Positions 1 to 11,043 of a DNA stretch of 64,000 nucleotides are shown one piece after another; positions within the stretch are counted from its first letter, which is position 1; each line of letters opens with the position of its first letter. Location: contig JAOANR010000004.1 of assembly GCA_030278955.1 (NCBI GenBank), forward strand, positions 2,675,625 through 2,739,624, given 5' to 3'. The notes beneath the pieces were generated by a model. The model was not told the origin of the DNA, made no database searches, and saw only the letters and a program-made list of their open reading frames with translations. The translations under genes and the position numbers were made by a program. This DNA is from Hygrophila difformis. Taxonomy: Eukaryota; Streptophyta; Magnoliopsida; Lamiales; Acanthaceae.

Positions 1-1038
1 AAGTGAAGGGTCCCTATCTTGAAACTTTGATCCTGTTTCTAACAGTTCTGCCATCTTCTGCCAATGATGATGTATATATATATATCATGAGAATTCAAAA
101 ATTTATGGTTATTTATGTTCCACTTTCTCTATAGCAGTTCAAAAAAACAAATGTGAATCAATTTCAAGATGAAGATGAAAATGTGTGTTGTTTGTTAAAT
201 AACTCGCAGATTTAGGGATTATTTGTTTATCTCGAATATGATATACTGTATTTCATATGCTGATCCAGAGTCAAAATTGCGAATCTATAACCATTCAATT
301 AAGATTTTTTAAGACGCCAACAAATAGCCCTTAGACTTCGGATTTCATTGATTTTTTTTAAAAAAAATATTTTTAACTGAACAACCTATATACGTTAGAA
401 AATGATGATGAATACATAATTTGAGAAATCACACTGAAAAACAAAAAAAAAATTCACTGAATAGAATAAACGAAATTCTAAATGAAATTAAGTTTTTTGA
501 AAATGTATAATATTCATATCTAAAAAAATTCTGCATATATAAATTAAAAGGAATATAGATTTAATAATAGAAATTACATAATCACATTGAAAATTGTTTT
601 TTTTTACCATTTTAATCTCATGTATTTACGATTTTTTTTTAAAAAAAATTGATACGCATTCTCATTTTAATCTGAATCTTACTTGAATACTTTTCTTTAA
701 TCATAGGAATGTAGCCTCAAGGCCTGAAATTGAAGGTAAGAAGTATTTGCGTATTAGGCATACACAACAACACTACCCATTTTTTTCTACATATGCACCA
801 CATTAGCATTTATCTACTTTACTATCAATATCATTAAATTTTTCCACAACAACACTATCCAACTTTTACTATGTATGGACCCACATTTCATCATTTTCAT
901 TATTTACTTTTTCAATACCTATAATTTAAAATTCTTATACCTAAAATTTAAAATTATTATTTATTTTTTATAATCAAATTTTTAAATAAAAAAAATTAAA
1001 AGCTGTGCAAATGTAAGAGGCAGTGACAGTGCTTGTTA
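1..1038. other. AT-rich intergenic sequence, no gene seen
   Basis: This stretch is A/T-rich with many homopolymer runs. I see no coding potential on either strand. Around 745-900 there are two loosely repeated phrases, each with acaacaacacta followed by a C/T-rich stretch, which may be a decayed relative of the small MITE that follows. Confidence 0.6.
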
Positions 1039-1158
1039 GGGCATTAACAACAATAGACAACAATAGGGTAGTAAACAAAATCTACTACCTCATGTATCAA
1101 TATTGCAATGGGTGAAGTAGTGGTAGCACAACCCTTGCTACCATTGTTGTGGATGCCC
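1039..1158. mobile_element. Short Tourist-like MITE with TTA target duplication
   Basis: A 120-bp element begins GGGCATTAACAACAATAG and ends with the inverted counterpart (reverse complement begins GGGCATCCACAACAATGG). It is flanked by TTA at 1036-1038 and at 1159-1161. Terminal inverted repeats starting GGG with a 3-bp TTA duplication fit non-autonomous PIF/Harbinger (Tourist) elements. It has no coding capacity. Confidence 0.7.
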
Positions 1159-1511
1159 TTAAATCTTTACCGGCATAATCTTCACTCAGGTAAAGCTTTC
1201 TCCGTCGTCACAATTCAATAGTTCTGCGTCTCTTTCTACTTTGTGCGCATTGTTCTATTTTGTATTTGCAATTGATGTTTAATACTGTATGAAAGTTGAA
1301 TTCTTTTTTCTGGTTAATTTCTTTGGTGTGATAACCTGAACATAATTACACTAACAATTAGCGGTTTCGATCGGGAGGAAGTTATAACCGTTGGGGATAT
1401 AATGCATTTATGATTATTTACCTTCATTTATTTTACTCCACTGAATGATTTGATCATATTTTGGTGGGCACTTGTTGGTAATTAATTAATTGCAGGATCT
1501 TCACAAACCTC

Positions 1512-1649
1512 ATGGACCCGGACAACAAGCGAATTTCGTCAGGAAGTAGTATTGATCGGCTCAGCAATCTTCCTTGCAATGTCACAGTGCAAATTCTCTC
1601 TCTTGCCCTTGAAAGAGGCCGGAAAGACGAGGGCAAATTCTCTCTCTAA
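1512..1649 (+). pseudogene. Truncated F-box protein N-terminus
   Basis: An ATG at 1512 opens a 45-codon frame. After a serine-rich start it reads IDRLSNLPCNVTVQILSLAL, the opening of a plant F-box (IDRLSxLPxxVLxxILSxL), the Skp1-binding module of SCF ubiquitin ligases. A pyrimidine- and T-rich tract with TTGCAG ends at 1495 just upstream, so this looks like the first coding exon behind a 5'UTR intron. The F-box is cut after its first helix: the frame runs into a duplicated phrase (aattctctctct occurs at 1590 and again at 1636) and stops. The usual continuation with the second half of the F-box and the LRR/FBD region is absent nearby. I infer a broken fragment, not a working gene. Confidence 0.5.
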
Positions 1650-2327
1650 TTACGTAGTTTTATAATACTAAAGTTTTATAATTTTTTATTTTATAAAATT
1701 TGAGATATTACTCTTTAAAAATATTCATTGGATTGTGAAATAGGCTATGGGTTGAGATGGCCGCATTTTTTTGCGATTTTAGATAGTTTACTTGCTTGTA
1801 TTTTTCAATGGGTGTGTGTGTGTGTTTGTTTTCATGTTTCTAGTGCACTGAAGGGGTGCAGTGTGGAAGGTTTTTGTGTTGTTTTTTCCTTCCCCTTGGG
1901 TGTGGATGTGGGGGTGGAAGGGTTTTAATGGGCATTTCTCTAACATTATTGTTGTTATATGATGAGTTAGTTTTTTGTTCATGAATTTTTTATTTGGTTG
2001 GATGGTACCTATTAAGAGCAGTGATGTTTTAGTTTTCCAAAATGGAACTTGAACCCGATTCTCTTAAAGAAAAGCAGATCCATTTTGCATGTGTGCCTCG
2101 CGTGTAACAGAGGTGAATGACATCTATAATGGAATGGTCGGTTCAGTATTTTACATACGAGGAGCAACTTAACTAATACTCCCACATGAGGTAGAGCAAC
2201 TTGACTAATACTGAACCGGCTCATTATACTCGCGAAATACTGAACCGACTCATCATACTTGCGAAAGAAAATGCCTCATATGAGATTTTACAATCCCACG
2301 TTGCGCGAGCAACTTGACTAATACTCC
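1650..2327. other. Non-coding sequence bordering the Tekay-like insertion
   Basis: No credible gene. From about 2160 there is an imperfect tandem phrase (gagcaacttgactaatact at 2191 and 2309, a variant at 2163) and two copies of actgaaccgrctcatyatact at about 2205 and 2235. The latter reappear inverted at about 14031-14090 on the far side of the retrotransposon, so both flanks belong to one older repeat split by the insertion. Confidence 0.5.
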
Positions 2328-2332
2328 CCCCG

Positions 2333-5124
2333 TGTAACACCCCGGATTTGATAACCCAGGCCGAGGTGTCACCGCCGCATTCCCCCAGCAAGACACGGCT
2401 TCCCGAGCTCGCTAAGGGATTGCAAGGCTTGTGGGTATGCAAAAGATTTAAAACATTCAAGATATAGTCCGGAAATTTATAATACTTAAAACGATAGCAG
2501 TAATCATCATACGCGAAAAGTAAATAGAGTAAATGCAGCGGAAAGTAAATCACGGCCAACATGGCCAAATCCTCGGGTTTAACAGACCCGGTAAAACAGT
2601 ACTATGATGCAGAAAGCGAAAATGTTCATAATTATTTCCCCCCAAGTGCATGCGTATGCGTCACTCGACATACTCTGTAAAAGAAAAATGACAACGGTTG
2701 TCAGTATAAAAATATACTGAGTAAGTTAATCCCTAACTAACAAATAAAAGAGGTTACAAGTGTTTAAAACTAAAGATTTCGCTTATCGTACGAGGATTTA
2801 AAAATACATGATTTATTAGCAGCGGAAAATTATGATTTAAGAACTTAATTTAAAGAGCGAAATTTAAAGCATAATTTAAGGTGTATAAAATTTAAATACG
2901 TAATTAAAGACAGGATAAATACGATTTAAGCATAATGAAACACTCACACGAGTCTTTTACTTTTCATCCCGTAAACTAAGAAGAGGACACCATACCGGGA
3001 GATCACTAACGAGGCAATCTCAACATAGGACCACTAACGAGGCAGTCCAAACAATGGGAGACCACTAACGAGGCAGTCTCAAAGATAGTAGGACCACTAA
3101 CGAGGCGATCCACAAAGATAGTAGGACCACTAACGAGGCGATCCACAAAGATGGTAGGACCACTAACGAGGCAGTCCACAAATACAGCGCGCGAGATCAC
3201 TAACGAGGCAATCTCAGATAGTAAGGAGACCACTAACGAGGCAGTCTCAAAGATAATGATAGTATGAAGATCGGCTCAGCCTAGTGAACGGGATTTTTCG
3301 AAAGTTCGTATTTCAAAGTTATCAAAGGATCGATATCGCGTTTTCATAGTTCGAGTTTTCTCAAGTTCGAAAAATCCTATTCGAGGCAGTTTACGCCTTT
3401 CTTAATTTAAAATTCGTTTTTCCTCCAAAAATTCTGAAACTTGGCCAGTAATTCAAAAACACACACACGAACAACTTTCATGTTTTAAGTTTTTGGAAAT
3501 AAGGTTCCGAAGTGAGTTAAAATTTGAGTTTATTGCAAAGAATAATTTACGTCTTAAAAACTGTTGTCGTCACAGGTTCGTGTAACGCCGATTAAAAATT
3601 CATTTCAAAACCAATCGATGTGAAATTTTTACAGTAACTACACGACACATTAAGGAACAACTTTCATGTTTTAAGTTTTTGGAAATAATGAACTCTTGGT
3701 ACCCAAAAATCGTGTGTAACTCTCTGCACACTCATGGCCTTTAAAACGAATTCAAAACAGTTTCAAAAACTTGGCCGTTTGACATATCAAATGAACACCA
3801 AAATTCGTGAAATTTTGTAGGCATAATCTAGACACAATTATCTACAACTTTTGTTTAGGAATGCAAAGTTAAATCATTCGAAAAATGGGTGAAAAACATG
3901 CATCAAGTTGAATGAAGAAATCTGTCACAGTTTTAAACGGTTCGGTTCAATACAGAAAGTTCATGGCGAAAATTGGGATAGCAAAACTTAATGTCAATGG
4001 CTGAAATTTGGACACAAGATAGATAAAGGTGTTAGGAACAACTTTTATGTTGAAAAGTTTTCGGTTTGAATTCCCGAAGGTCGAGTTTTTGGCGAGTCTT
4101 TAAAATTGGACGAAAATAGGGTTTTTGAAAACCGATTTTTGTTACAAGCTTATATCTCGAAATTTAAACAACAAACAACCGCAAAAACTTGTGAGTAAGG
4201 TGTTAACTTACTTAGTTAGAGGATGGGGTCGCTGGCTTGGGTTTCCGGACGTCCTAGGGTCACGACGAACGGCCAACTTCTCCGATTGCTTTTTGTTCGT
4301 TTTCCGACGTGAAATCGTAGCAAAGGAAAAGGGTTAGAATTCTAGTTTTGGAGACTTATGGACGGATGGAATACTGTATTAAGACTTACCAAGGCTCTAT
4401 GAGGCAGTGGCTCTGTCCCGTGTGCCTCGTCGTCGCCGGAATGTTCGCCGGAAAGTGGAGTCGAATAGGTTTTTGGCTTGGGAAGGAAGAATGAAGTGGT
4501 AGGGGAGTGTTTTCTGTAAAGCTAGGGTTTTGAGGCGCCCCCAGCCATCCCTAAGCCTTCCTTAAGGCTGGGATTTGGTTTCCCTCGAAGGGAGATGTAA
4601 TTTCGGCAAGAAAATCACCCCCGAATGGAAAGATTACACCTTCAGCCCCTCTGGCGCGCTGGTGGCGCGCACCTAAGCTTTTGTCCGCGCGGAGCACGCG
4701 CGCCAGGCCTGGCGTCGCGACACCTTTGGCCGCGCGGTGGCCGCGCGGCGGCGCGCGGACAGCGCGGGCCGGCCGGACCGGCCGGTTCGGCTCCGCGTGT
4801 TCCGTCGGGTCTTCCCTCGCTTTCCCTTATCGGTTTTCTACGTGTTAGCTCGATTACCTGGGTCGTTTTCGTTGCGGAATCTTCTCCCTAATCTTGTTGC
4901 GAGTCCGGCTTATCGCTCGCAACATTTCTGGGTCCTACTTAACCTAGTCTAAATTGGTTCCAACATCTCCTATCGTCCTTGTGATCTAATTCGTGATGTA
5001 CTTTGTGATTTATTTCGTGACTGAACTTAGAAATTAGTTCTAAGCTGCCTACGTACCCTGTGAAGGGATCAAGTCATGACGTAGTTCAAAACAATTTGAA
5101 TTTGTTTTTCCCTCGGGTGTTACA
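2333..5124 (-). repeat. 3' LTR of the Tekay-like element
   Basis: The 2792-bp long terminal repeat begins TGTAACACC and ends GGTGTTACA in the plus reading. It is colinear with 11044-13835 at a constant offset of 8711. It contains a GC-rich block rich in GCGCGC at about 4640-4810 and an eight-unit hairpin array at 2999-3248. Small open frames inside it occur identically in both LTRs and have no family signature. Confidence 0.95.
2999..3248 (-). repeat. Eight-unit tandem hairpin array inside the LTR
   Basis: Eight units of roughly 31 bp share the core CACTAACGAGGCA. The bases on either side pair with each other: GAGAT with ATCTC in two units, GAGAC with GTCTC in two, GGAC with GTCC in two. The remaining two units keep GGA/TCC with one mismatch. 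Stem bases change together while the loop stays fixed, which is what a maintained hairpin predicts. An identical copy sits in the other LTR at 11710-11959. In transcript sense the loop reads TGCCTCGTTAGTG. Confidence 0.85.
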
Positions 5125-5137
5125 TCCTCCCCCCCTT
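5125..5137 (-). other. Polypurine tract of the Tekay-like element
   Basis: Read on the minus strand, AAGGGGGGGAGGA abuts the 3' LTR start directly. This is the expected position and composition for the plus-strand DNA primer of reverse transcription. It lies only about 10 bp beyond the gag-pol stop codon. Confidence 0.85.
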
Positions 5138-5147
5138 AAGAATACAG

Positions 5148-8100
5148 TTATGTCCCCATAACTGTGGTCGGGTCGTCTTGGAAGAGGGTAGGGTAACGTT
5201 GCCTCATGTCGGCTTCCAATTCCCAGGTTGCCGTCTCCGTCTCGTGGTTGGACCATAGGACCTTGACCATCTTTACAGTTTTATTCCTTGTCACCCTTTT
5301 CTTGTAGTCGAGTATTTGCACCGGGGTTTCTTCATAGGTCAAGTCATCATCCAATTCGATTACGTCCGGTTGGAGTACATGCGACGCGTCGGGCACATAC
5401 TTCTTTAGCTGGGAAACGTGAAACACGTTATGGACGCGTGCTAGTTGAGGCGGCAGCGCCAGTCGGTACGCCAGATTCCCTACTCTCTCTAGGATCTCAT
5501 ATGGCCCTATGTATCGTGGGCTCAGTTTCCCCCGCTTGCCAAAGCGCATTACGCCTTTCATTGGCGAGACCTTCAGCATGACCTTGTCACCGACTTGAAA
5601 TTCCAAGTCCTGCCGTCTCACGTCCGCATAACTCTTTTGCCGGTCCTGAGCGGCTCTCATCTTCCCCTGGATAACCTTAACTTGCTGAGCCATGTCCTCC
5701 ACCAGTTGTGGCCCTACTGTCACTACTCGATCGTTCTCTTCCCAACTCAATGGGCTCCGGCATCTCCGTCCATACAGTGCCTCGAAGGGCGCCATGCCGA
5801 TGCTCGCATGGTAACTGTTGTTATAGGAGAACTCGATCAAGGGTAAATGGTGCTCCCAACTTCCCTTGAATTCCAAGACACAAGCCCTCAACATGTCCTC
5901 CAGCGTCTGTATAGTTCGCTCCGTCTGTCCATCCGTCATAGGGTGGAACGCCGTACTCATCTTTATCTGCGTCCCCAGAGCTTCTTGCAGCTTGGTCCAA
6001 AACTGGGAGACGAATCTGCTATCCCTATCCGAGATGATGTCATGCGGCACCCCGTGCCGGCGTACCACATTGTCTATGTATGCTCTTGCTAGTTGGTCCA
6101 TTGTCCAAGTGTCCTTCATCGGGATGAAAATGGCGGCCTTCGTTAACCTATCCACGATCACCCAGATCTTATTCATTCCTTTTGGCGATCGTGGCAACCC
6201 TGAAACAAAATCCATGGAGATGCTATCCCACTTCCAGCTCGGGATCTCCAATGGTTGCATTAACCCTAAGGGCTTTTGCCGTACTGCCTTGATCTTCTGG
6301 CAGGTAAGGCACCTTGCCACGAATTCGGCCACCTCTCTCTTCATGTTCGGCCACCAATAATTTTTCTTCAAGTCCTTATACAGCTTATCCCCTCCGGGGT
6401 GGACCGAGTAGGGGGTGCTATGGCCTTCCTCCATTACCTTCTTTTTCAGATCTGCGGACTCCCGTGGTATACACCATCTTCCCCTGAAACGGATGCTCCC
6501 GTCCTCGTGAATCTGGAAATCTACTGCCTTTCCTTCGGCAATGCTTCTCCTTATTTCCTCCATCTGCTCGTCACCCGACTGGGCGAGTCGTATTTCTTCG
6601 AATACGGTAGGGCTTACTACCATCGCGTTGACGACCTCGGTTACCGTACCGGGCTGCACCAGTTCCAGGCTTAGTCTCGCCAAATCTCTGTACAATTCGG
6701 CCGGTATCACCAGTGAGTTCGTGACATGTTGCGCCTTCCGACTCAAGGCGTCGGCCACGACGTTGGCCTTGCCCTCGTGATACGCGACTTCTAGGTCGTA
6801 ATCTTTGATCAATTCCAACCATCTCCTCTGCCTCAAGTTCAGTTCTCTTTGCGTGAATATGTACTTGAGGCTCTTATGGTCGGTAAACATCCGACACTTC
6901 CGCCCATAGAGATAGTGTCTCCAGATTTTCAGGGCGAACACGACCGCGGCCAGTTCCAGGTCGTGCGTCGGGTAGTTTTGCTCGTGCGGTTTCAGCTGTC
7001 GTGATGCGTACGCTATGACCTTTTGATCCTGCATCAGTACGCATCCCAGTCCTTCTCTCGAGGCGTCGCTATACACCTCGAAGTCTCCTTCCTCTGATGG
7101 TAACGCCAACACCGGCGCCGTGGTAAGTCGTTTCTTCAGCTCCTGGAATGCGGCTTCGCACTCGCCAGTCCAGTCATACCTCACTCCCTTCTTCAGCAGT
7201 TGGGTCAATGGGCGGGCGATTTTGGAGAAATCTTGGACAAACCGCCTGTAGTAGCCCGCCAGTCCGAGAAAGCTTCTTATCTCCGTTGGGCTCTTCGGGG
7301 GTACCCACTCGGTTACAGCCGAGATTTTCGCCGGGTCTACCGCCACTCCGCTGGCGGATACGATATGCCCAAGGAATGTTACCTCCCTCAGCCAGAAGTC
7401 GCATTTGGACAACTTCCCATATAGCTGATTTTCTCGGAGGATCCTCAGCACTTTATGTAAGTGCTTGGAATGTTCTTCCTCGTCCCTTGAGTAGATCAAG
7501 ATGTCGTCTATGAATACTACTACGCATTGATCTAACAGTCCTCGGAACACGTTGTTCATGAGGTTCATGAACATCGCCGGGGCATTCGTCAGTCCGAATG
7601 ACAGGACTGTGAATTCGTAGTGTCCGTAGCGAGTCCTGAACGCTGTCTTTGGGATGTCCTTCTCAGCAATTCGCAGCTGATGATATCCCGATCGCAGGTC
7701 GATCTTGGAGAACACAGTAGCTCCCTTCAGCTGGTCAAACAGATCCTCGATCCTGGGCAACGGATACTTGTTCTTGATAGTGACTTGATTAAGTCCCCTA
7801 TAGTCAATACACAGTCTCAGACTCCCATCCTTCTTTTTGACGAATAAGACCGGTGCTCCCCATGGAGACGTACTCGGTCGGATATATCCCTTTTCCAGCA
7901 ATTCTTCGAGCTGTTCCTTTAGCTCCTTCATCTCCGGCGGTGCCATGCGGTAAGGAGCCTTTGATACAGGTTCCGTTCCCGGGATAAGATCTATGGTGAA
8001 CTCGAGATCCCTCTCAGGGGGCATGCCAGGAACGTCCTCTGGGAACACATCCGGGTACTCTCTCACCACCGGAATGTTGTCTATCTTTACCCCTTCAGCC

Positions 8101-9824
8101 TCGAGGTTGTGAACGTAGCATGCGTATAGCGCGTGGCCCTTACGCATTAGGCTACCTAACTCTAGGACGTTGATTAACTTGTTAGATTTTTTAGGGGGTT
8201 GAGAGTAGAAGATGACTCTTTTCCCCCTACTTTTTGACAGCGTGATCCTTTGCTTTTGGCATTCGATCACGGCCTTATACCGGGTTAGCCAATCCATTCC
8301 TAGTATGACGTCAAAGTCCCTGACGTTGAACTCTACCAAGTTTGCGAAAAACTCTACGTTCTTTATCACTATAGGTATTCCATTGTAGCGTTTAGAGCAT
8401 GCTATTACTTCTCCAGAGGGCAGTTGGATGCCTAAGCTAATTATCTCGCACTTAGGTAGATCTAGTTCAGTTACGACTCTCGAAGATACAATCGAGCAAC
8501 TGGCTCCGGAATCAAATAAGACTCTAAGTGGAGTACTTAGGACATGGAAAGTACCTGCCATCACGTCACCCTGCGCGGGTATGTCAGCCTGGTTGATCAC
8601 GTTCAACCTCCCCATCGGCCTCCCTTGATTGGCTGGCTGGTTCGGATTTGGGTTTGCATTTTGCTGCTGGTTCGGAGGGCGTTGGTTCGGATTCGGAGGA
8701 GGCCGATATCCTTGGTTGTTGCCATTCCTACCTCCCTGGTTGAACGGCTCGTTAGGTCCAATGACCAAGTCTTCCCTTTTCGTGATGTTCTCGAGTCGGG
8801 TTCGACATTCCTCCCTCCGATGGCCAATTCGGCCGCACCGGAAGCACTCGCCCATCTGAGGACACCTCCTTACCAGGTGCGGCCTGCCGCATCGTGGGCA
8901 CGGCGGCACTCGCCCTCCTTGGTTGACATTCCGACCATTGTTGTTCTGAGCATTCCCGTTCGGCCCTTGCCGAAAGTTGTCCCCGCCAGTAGTGTTGCTT
9001 GTCCGGTTATCCCTGTTCCTCTTGTCCGGGCCTTGCGCCCCTCGGCTGGATTCCCCAGCAGTCTTCCTCTTTAGTTGTTGCACTCGTGCTACTGCTACTG
9101 CACGATCGTAGACAGATTGCAGGTCCGGGTAGTTAACTCCAGTGATCACCTCCCGAATCGACAAGTTCAAACCCATTTCGAACTTTTGCGCCTTCTCCCC
9201 GTCAGTAGGTACCATCCTGGGCGCAAATCTCACCAATTCCTTAAACCGTGCATAGTATTCTTGAACAGATTTCTCTCCCTGCTTCAGGGATGAGAACTCC
9301 TCGTACAGTGCTGCCTTAGTACTCATCGGGTAGAAGCGCTCCCGGAGTAACTCCATGAACTCGTTCCACGAGTAAGGTTCATCATCCTCCGCCAGCTTCC
9401 CTTGGGTAGCCTGCCACCAGTCGTCGGCCTCGCCACCCAGATAGTACGAGGCCACGTGGACCTTCTCCCCCTCCGGGCATCTTACCGCCTTTAGCAATTT
9501 GTCGAAGGTTCTCAACCATTCTTCCAGCTTAGCGGGGTCTTCCTCCCCGACGTAGTAAGGTGGTCGGTAGGGGTTCACCGCAGCCAAGTAGTTGATCCTC
9601 GCTTCTGGTGGTGGCGCCGCGGCAGCTCCACCCTGGTTAACGTAAGCATTACCCAGTGCGATTAGTAACTCTTCCATATTTCTCAATCGCCCTTCTGCAG
9701 GGTTAGGCATTGGTCCTGCCGGGTTTGGCATCTCCGCGTCAGGTGCCTGCTCATTGGGTTGTCCCGGCGTGCCGTGGGTGTTGGGGGTGGCAGGGAAGGC
9801 CCTTGGTCGTCCTCGAGGTGCCAT
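5148..9824 (-). CDS. Intact gag-pol polyprotein with C-terminal chromodomain
   Basis: A 1558-aa frame without stops or shifts. Order by approximate residue: retrotransposon gag domain (90-240); two zinc knuckles, [13 protein letters not shown] near 308 and [14 protein letters not shown] near 326; aspartic protease with FDSGAS near 438; reverse transcriptase with the active site [11 protein letters not shown] near 771; RNase H starting [11 protein letters not shown] near 918; integrase with the HHCC segment from [11 protein letters not shown] near 1145 and the D,D-E core near 1207, 1268 and 1303; and a chromodomain-like tail near 1500-1555 with [19 protein letters not shown]. Gag and pol share one frame, as in many chromoviruses. 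The chromodomain is expected to steer integration to particular histone marks. The start chosen is the first ATG of the frame ([11 protein letters not shown]), 350 bp downstream of the small upstream ORF. All catalytic residues I can check are present. Confidence 0.95.
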   Translation of the reverse strand: MAPRGRPRAFPATPNTHGTPGQPNEQAPDAEMPNPAGPMPNPAEGRLRNMEELLIALGNAYVNQGGAAAAPPPEARINYLAAVNPYRPPYYVGEEDPAKLEEWLRTFDKLLKAVRCPEGEKVHVASYYLGGEADDWWQATQGKLAEDDEPYSWNEFMELLRERFYPMSTKAALYEEFSSLKQGEKSVQEYYARFKELVRFAPRMVPTDGEKAQKFEMGLNLSIREVITGVNYPDLQSVYDRAVAVARVQQLKRKTAGESSRGAQGPDKRNRDNRTSNTTGGDNFRQGPNGNAQNNNGRNVNQGGRVPPCPRCGRPHLVRRCPQMGECFRCGRIGHRREECRTRLENITKREDLVIGPNEPFNQGGRNGNNQGYRPPPNPNQRPPNQQQNANPNPNQPANQGRPMGRLNVINQADIPAQGDVMAGTFHVLSTPLRVLFDSGASCSIVSSRVVTELDLPKCEIISLGIQLPSGEVIACSKRYNGIPIVIKNVEFFANLVEFNVRDFDVILGMDWLTRYKAVIECQKQRITLSKSRGKRVIFYSQPPKKSNKLINVLELGSLMRKGHALYACYVHNLEAEGVKIDNIPVVREYPDVFPEDVPGMPPERDLEFTIDLIPGTEPVSKAPYRMAPPEMKELKEQLEELLEKGYIRPSTSPWGAPVLFVKKKDGSLRLCIDYRGLNQVTIKNKYPLPRIEDLFDQLKGATVFSKIDLRSGYHQLRIAEKDIPKTAFRTRYGHYEFTVLSFGLTNAPAMFMNLMNNVFRGLLDQCVVVFIDDILIYSRDEEEHSKHLHKVLRILRENQLYGKLSKCDFWLREVTFLGHIVSASGVAVDPAKISAVTEWVPPKSPTEIRSFLGLAGYYRRFVQDFSKIARPLTQLLKKGVRYDWTGECEAAFQELKKRLTTAPVLALPSEEGDFEVYSDASREGLGCVLMQDQKVIAYASRQLKPHEQNYPTHDLELAAVVFALKIWRHYLYGRKCRMFTDHKSLKYIFTQRELNLRQRRWLELIKDYDLEVAYHEGKANVVADALSRKAQHVTNSLVIPAELYRDLARLSLELVQPGTVTEVVNAMVVSPTVFEEIRLAQSGDEQMEEIRRSIAEGKAVDFQIHEDGSIRFRGRWCIPRESADLKKKVMEEGHSTPYSVHPGGDKLYKDLKKNYWWPNMKREVAEFVARCLTCQKIKAVRQKPLGLMQPLEIPSWKWDSISMDFVSGLPRSPKGMNKIWVIVDRLTKAAIFIPMKDTWTMDQLARAYIDNVVRRHGVPHDIISDRDSRFVSQFWTKLQEALGTQIKMSTAFHPMTDGQTERTIQTLEDMLRACVLEFKGSWEHHLPLIEFSYNNSYHASIGMAPFEALYGRRCRSPLSWEENDRVVTVGPQLVEDMAQQVKVIQGKMRAAQDRQKSYADVRRQDLEFQVGDKVMLKVSPMKGVMRFGKRGKLSPRYIGPYEILERVGNLAYRLALPPQLARVHNVFHVSQLKKYVPDASHVLQPDVIELDDDLTYEETPVQILDYKKRVTRNKTVKMVKVLWSNHETETATWELEADMRQRYPTLFQDDPTTVMGT

Positions 9825-10174
9825 CCTGTTACAACCGAGGAAGGTGTAAAGTTCAGGGAGATTCGATAAAGTGGAAAAAAAGTCTTGCTGAATTGTATGG
9901 TGCTAATCAGGAGTTGGTCAGTATTTGCATTTATTTATTCAGTCGTTTAGGGTTTAGGGTCTGAGGTGCTTGTCGTTTTGTTATGCAGAAATAGATGCGT
10001 TGTTTGTCTGTCGGCGCTTTGTTAAGATATAAAGAGGGTGTATAAAATAAGTTTTTGTGACTTTATTGCTCAGTAGAAGTTTTTGTTTCGATACAAGCGA
10101 CAAGTAGCAAAGATCCTGAAAATATTTTGGGAAAATAGAAAAGGAGAACAATGGGAATAATGCATCAAAAATCT

Positions 10175-10702
10175 CTAATCCTGCGAAGGGTAGGTGGTCG
10201 GGTCCTCCATGGGGTCATCCTCATCACTTGATTCCTCGATGGTGCCCGTGCCAAGGGGCCCATGGAACACTGGGCTGGCTGGCCAACTGGGCCCAGCAAC
10301 AGGAGCAGGATCAACGAATGCAACTGGGGTTTGGACGGCTGCAGAGACAGCGACAGGGTCAATAACGAGGCTAGTGACAGGAGGAGTTCCTGGGTTGAGT
10401 GGGGCAGGTGGAAGCAGATCATCCTTCAGGTGATGCAGTTGATGTCCCAAGACCCCTGCTTGGGTCTCTACGTCGTCAATCTGGGTCCGAAGCTCAGTCT
10501 CGCGGGTCTGGAGTTCGTTGATTTGGACTTGGAGTTGGGTTATATCTTGGTGTCCTGCTTGGCCCAGATTAGTTAGGTGGCCCAAGTTAGCTTCCATTTG
10601 CTCTACCCTTAGTCTGAAGTTGTTCACGTTTTGAGGAGATTCGAGGTATGCTTCAATCAACCTCATTAGTAGGTTGATCATGTTCACGTTTGGGGAAGCC
10701 AT
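10175..10702 (-). CDS. Extra coiled-coil ORF upstream of gag
   Basis: A 175-aa frame between the primer site and gag, in the same orientation. Residues about 1-25 are hydrophobic-helical (MASPNVNMINLLMRLIEAYL). Residues about 28-95 are rich in heptad-like Leu/Gln/Glu repeats (QLQVQINELQTRETELRTQI), typical of a coiled coil. Residues 96-150 are proline/valine-rich, and the tail is acidic (EESSDEDDPMED). I do not recognise the family; no gag, zinc-finger, protease or envelope signature is present. The frame is intact in an element that is otherwise intact, so it may be a functional accessory protein translated from the same leader or a spliced RNA. Alternatively it could be a captured host fragment or an N-terminal gag accessory domain. 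Confidence 0.75.
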   Translation of the reverse strand: MASPNVNMINLLMRLIEAYLESPQNVNNFRLRVEQMEANLGHLTNLGQAGHQDITQLQVQINELQTRETELRTQIDDVETQAGVLGHQLHHLKDDLLPPAPLNPGTPPVTSLVIDPVAVSAAVQTPVAFVDPAPVAGPSWPASPVFHGPLGTGTIEESSDEDDPMEDPTTYPSQD

Positions 10703-11028
10703 CTAGTGTTAACAAGGTAGGTTAGAGTTAGATGTTTTCCAGGCAAAGTTAAGATATGCACAATTTAAATCTACATGCAACATGCAAGTGCGAGTCCCTT
10801 CCCCCATAAAATTTAGTTTAAAATAAATTGCTAAAGGTTGGGCCTCTATAGTGGGCCAAAATTTAATATTTCTTGGGCTAAGATTTGGGCTATGAAAAAA
10901 AAGATTATAGATTTTTTTTTTGGGCTAAAGATAGTACTAGTAGTCAAATAAATAATTTTAAAAGAAATAACACTTGGGCTTAAAATATTGGTTTAAAAAT
11001 AATAGTAGTAGCTTTAAAAATTTTCCGG

Positions 11029-11040
11029 GCTCTGATACCA
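11029..11040 (-). other. Primer binding site, initiator-Met tRNA
   Basis: The minus strand reads TGGTATCAGAGC three bases inside the 5' LTR. This is the standard complement of the 3' end of plant initiator methionine tRNA and primes minus-strand DNA synthesis. Confidence 0.92.
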
Positions 11041-11043
11041 ACT

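Noticed and set aside
3006..3233. 75-aa frame with the repeat DCLVSGPTIFV (also at 11717-11944).
   Set aside because: It is the translation of the hairpin array in the LTR; the repeat is explained by DNA structure and has no start context or homology.
4125..4952. Small plus-strand frames in the Tekay-like LTR (70-88 aa, also at 12836-13663).
   Set aside because: They lie antisense to the element, two overlap in different frames in a GC-rich block, and they show no domain.
5288..9964. Long plus-strand frames up to 176 aa opposite gag-pol.
   Set aside because: Shadows of the 1558-aa minus-strand polyprotein.
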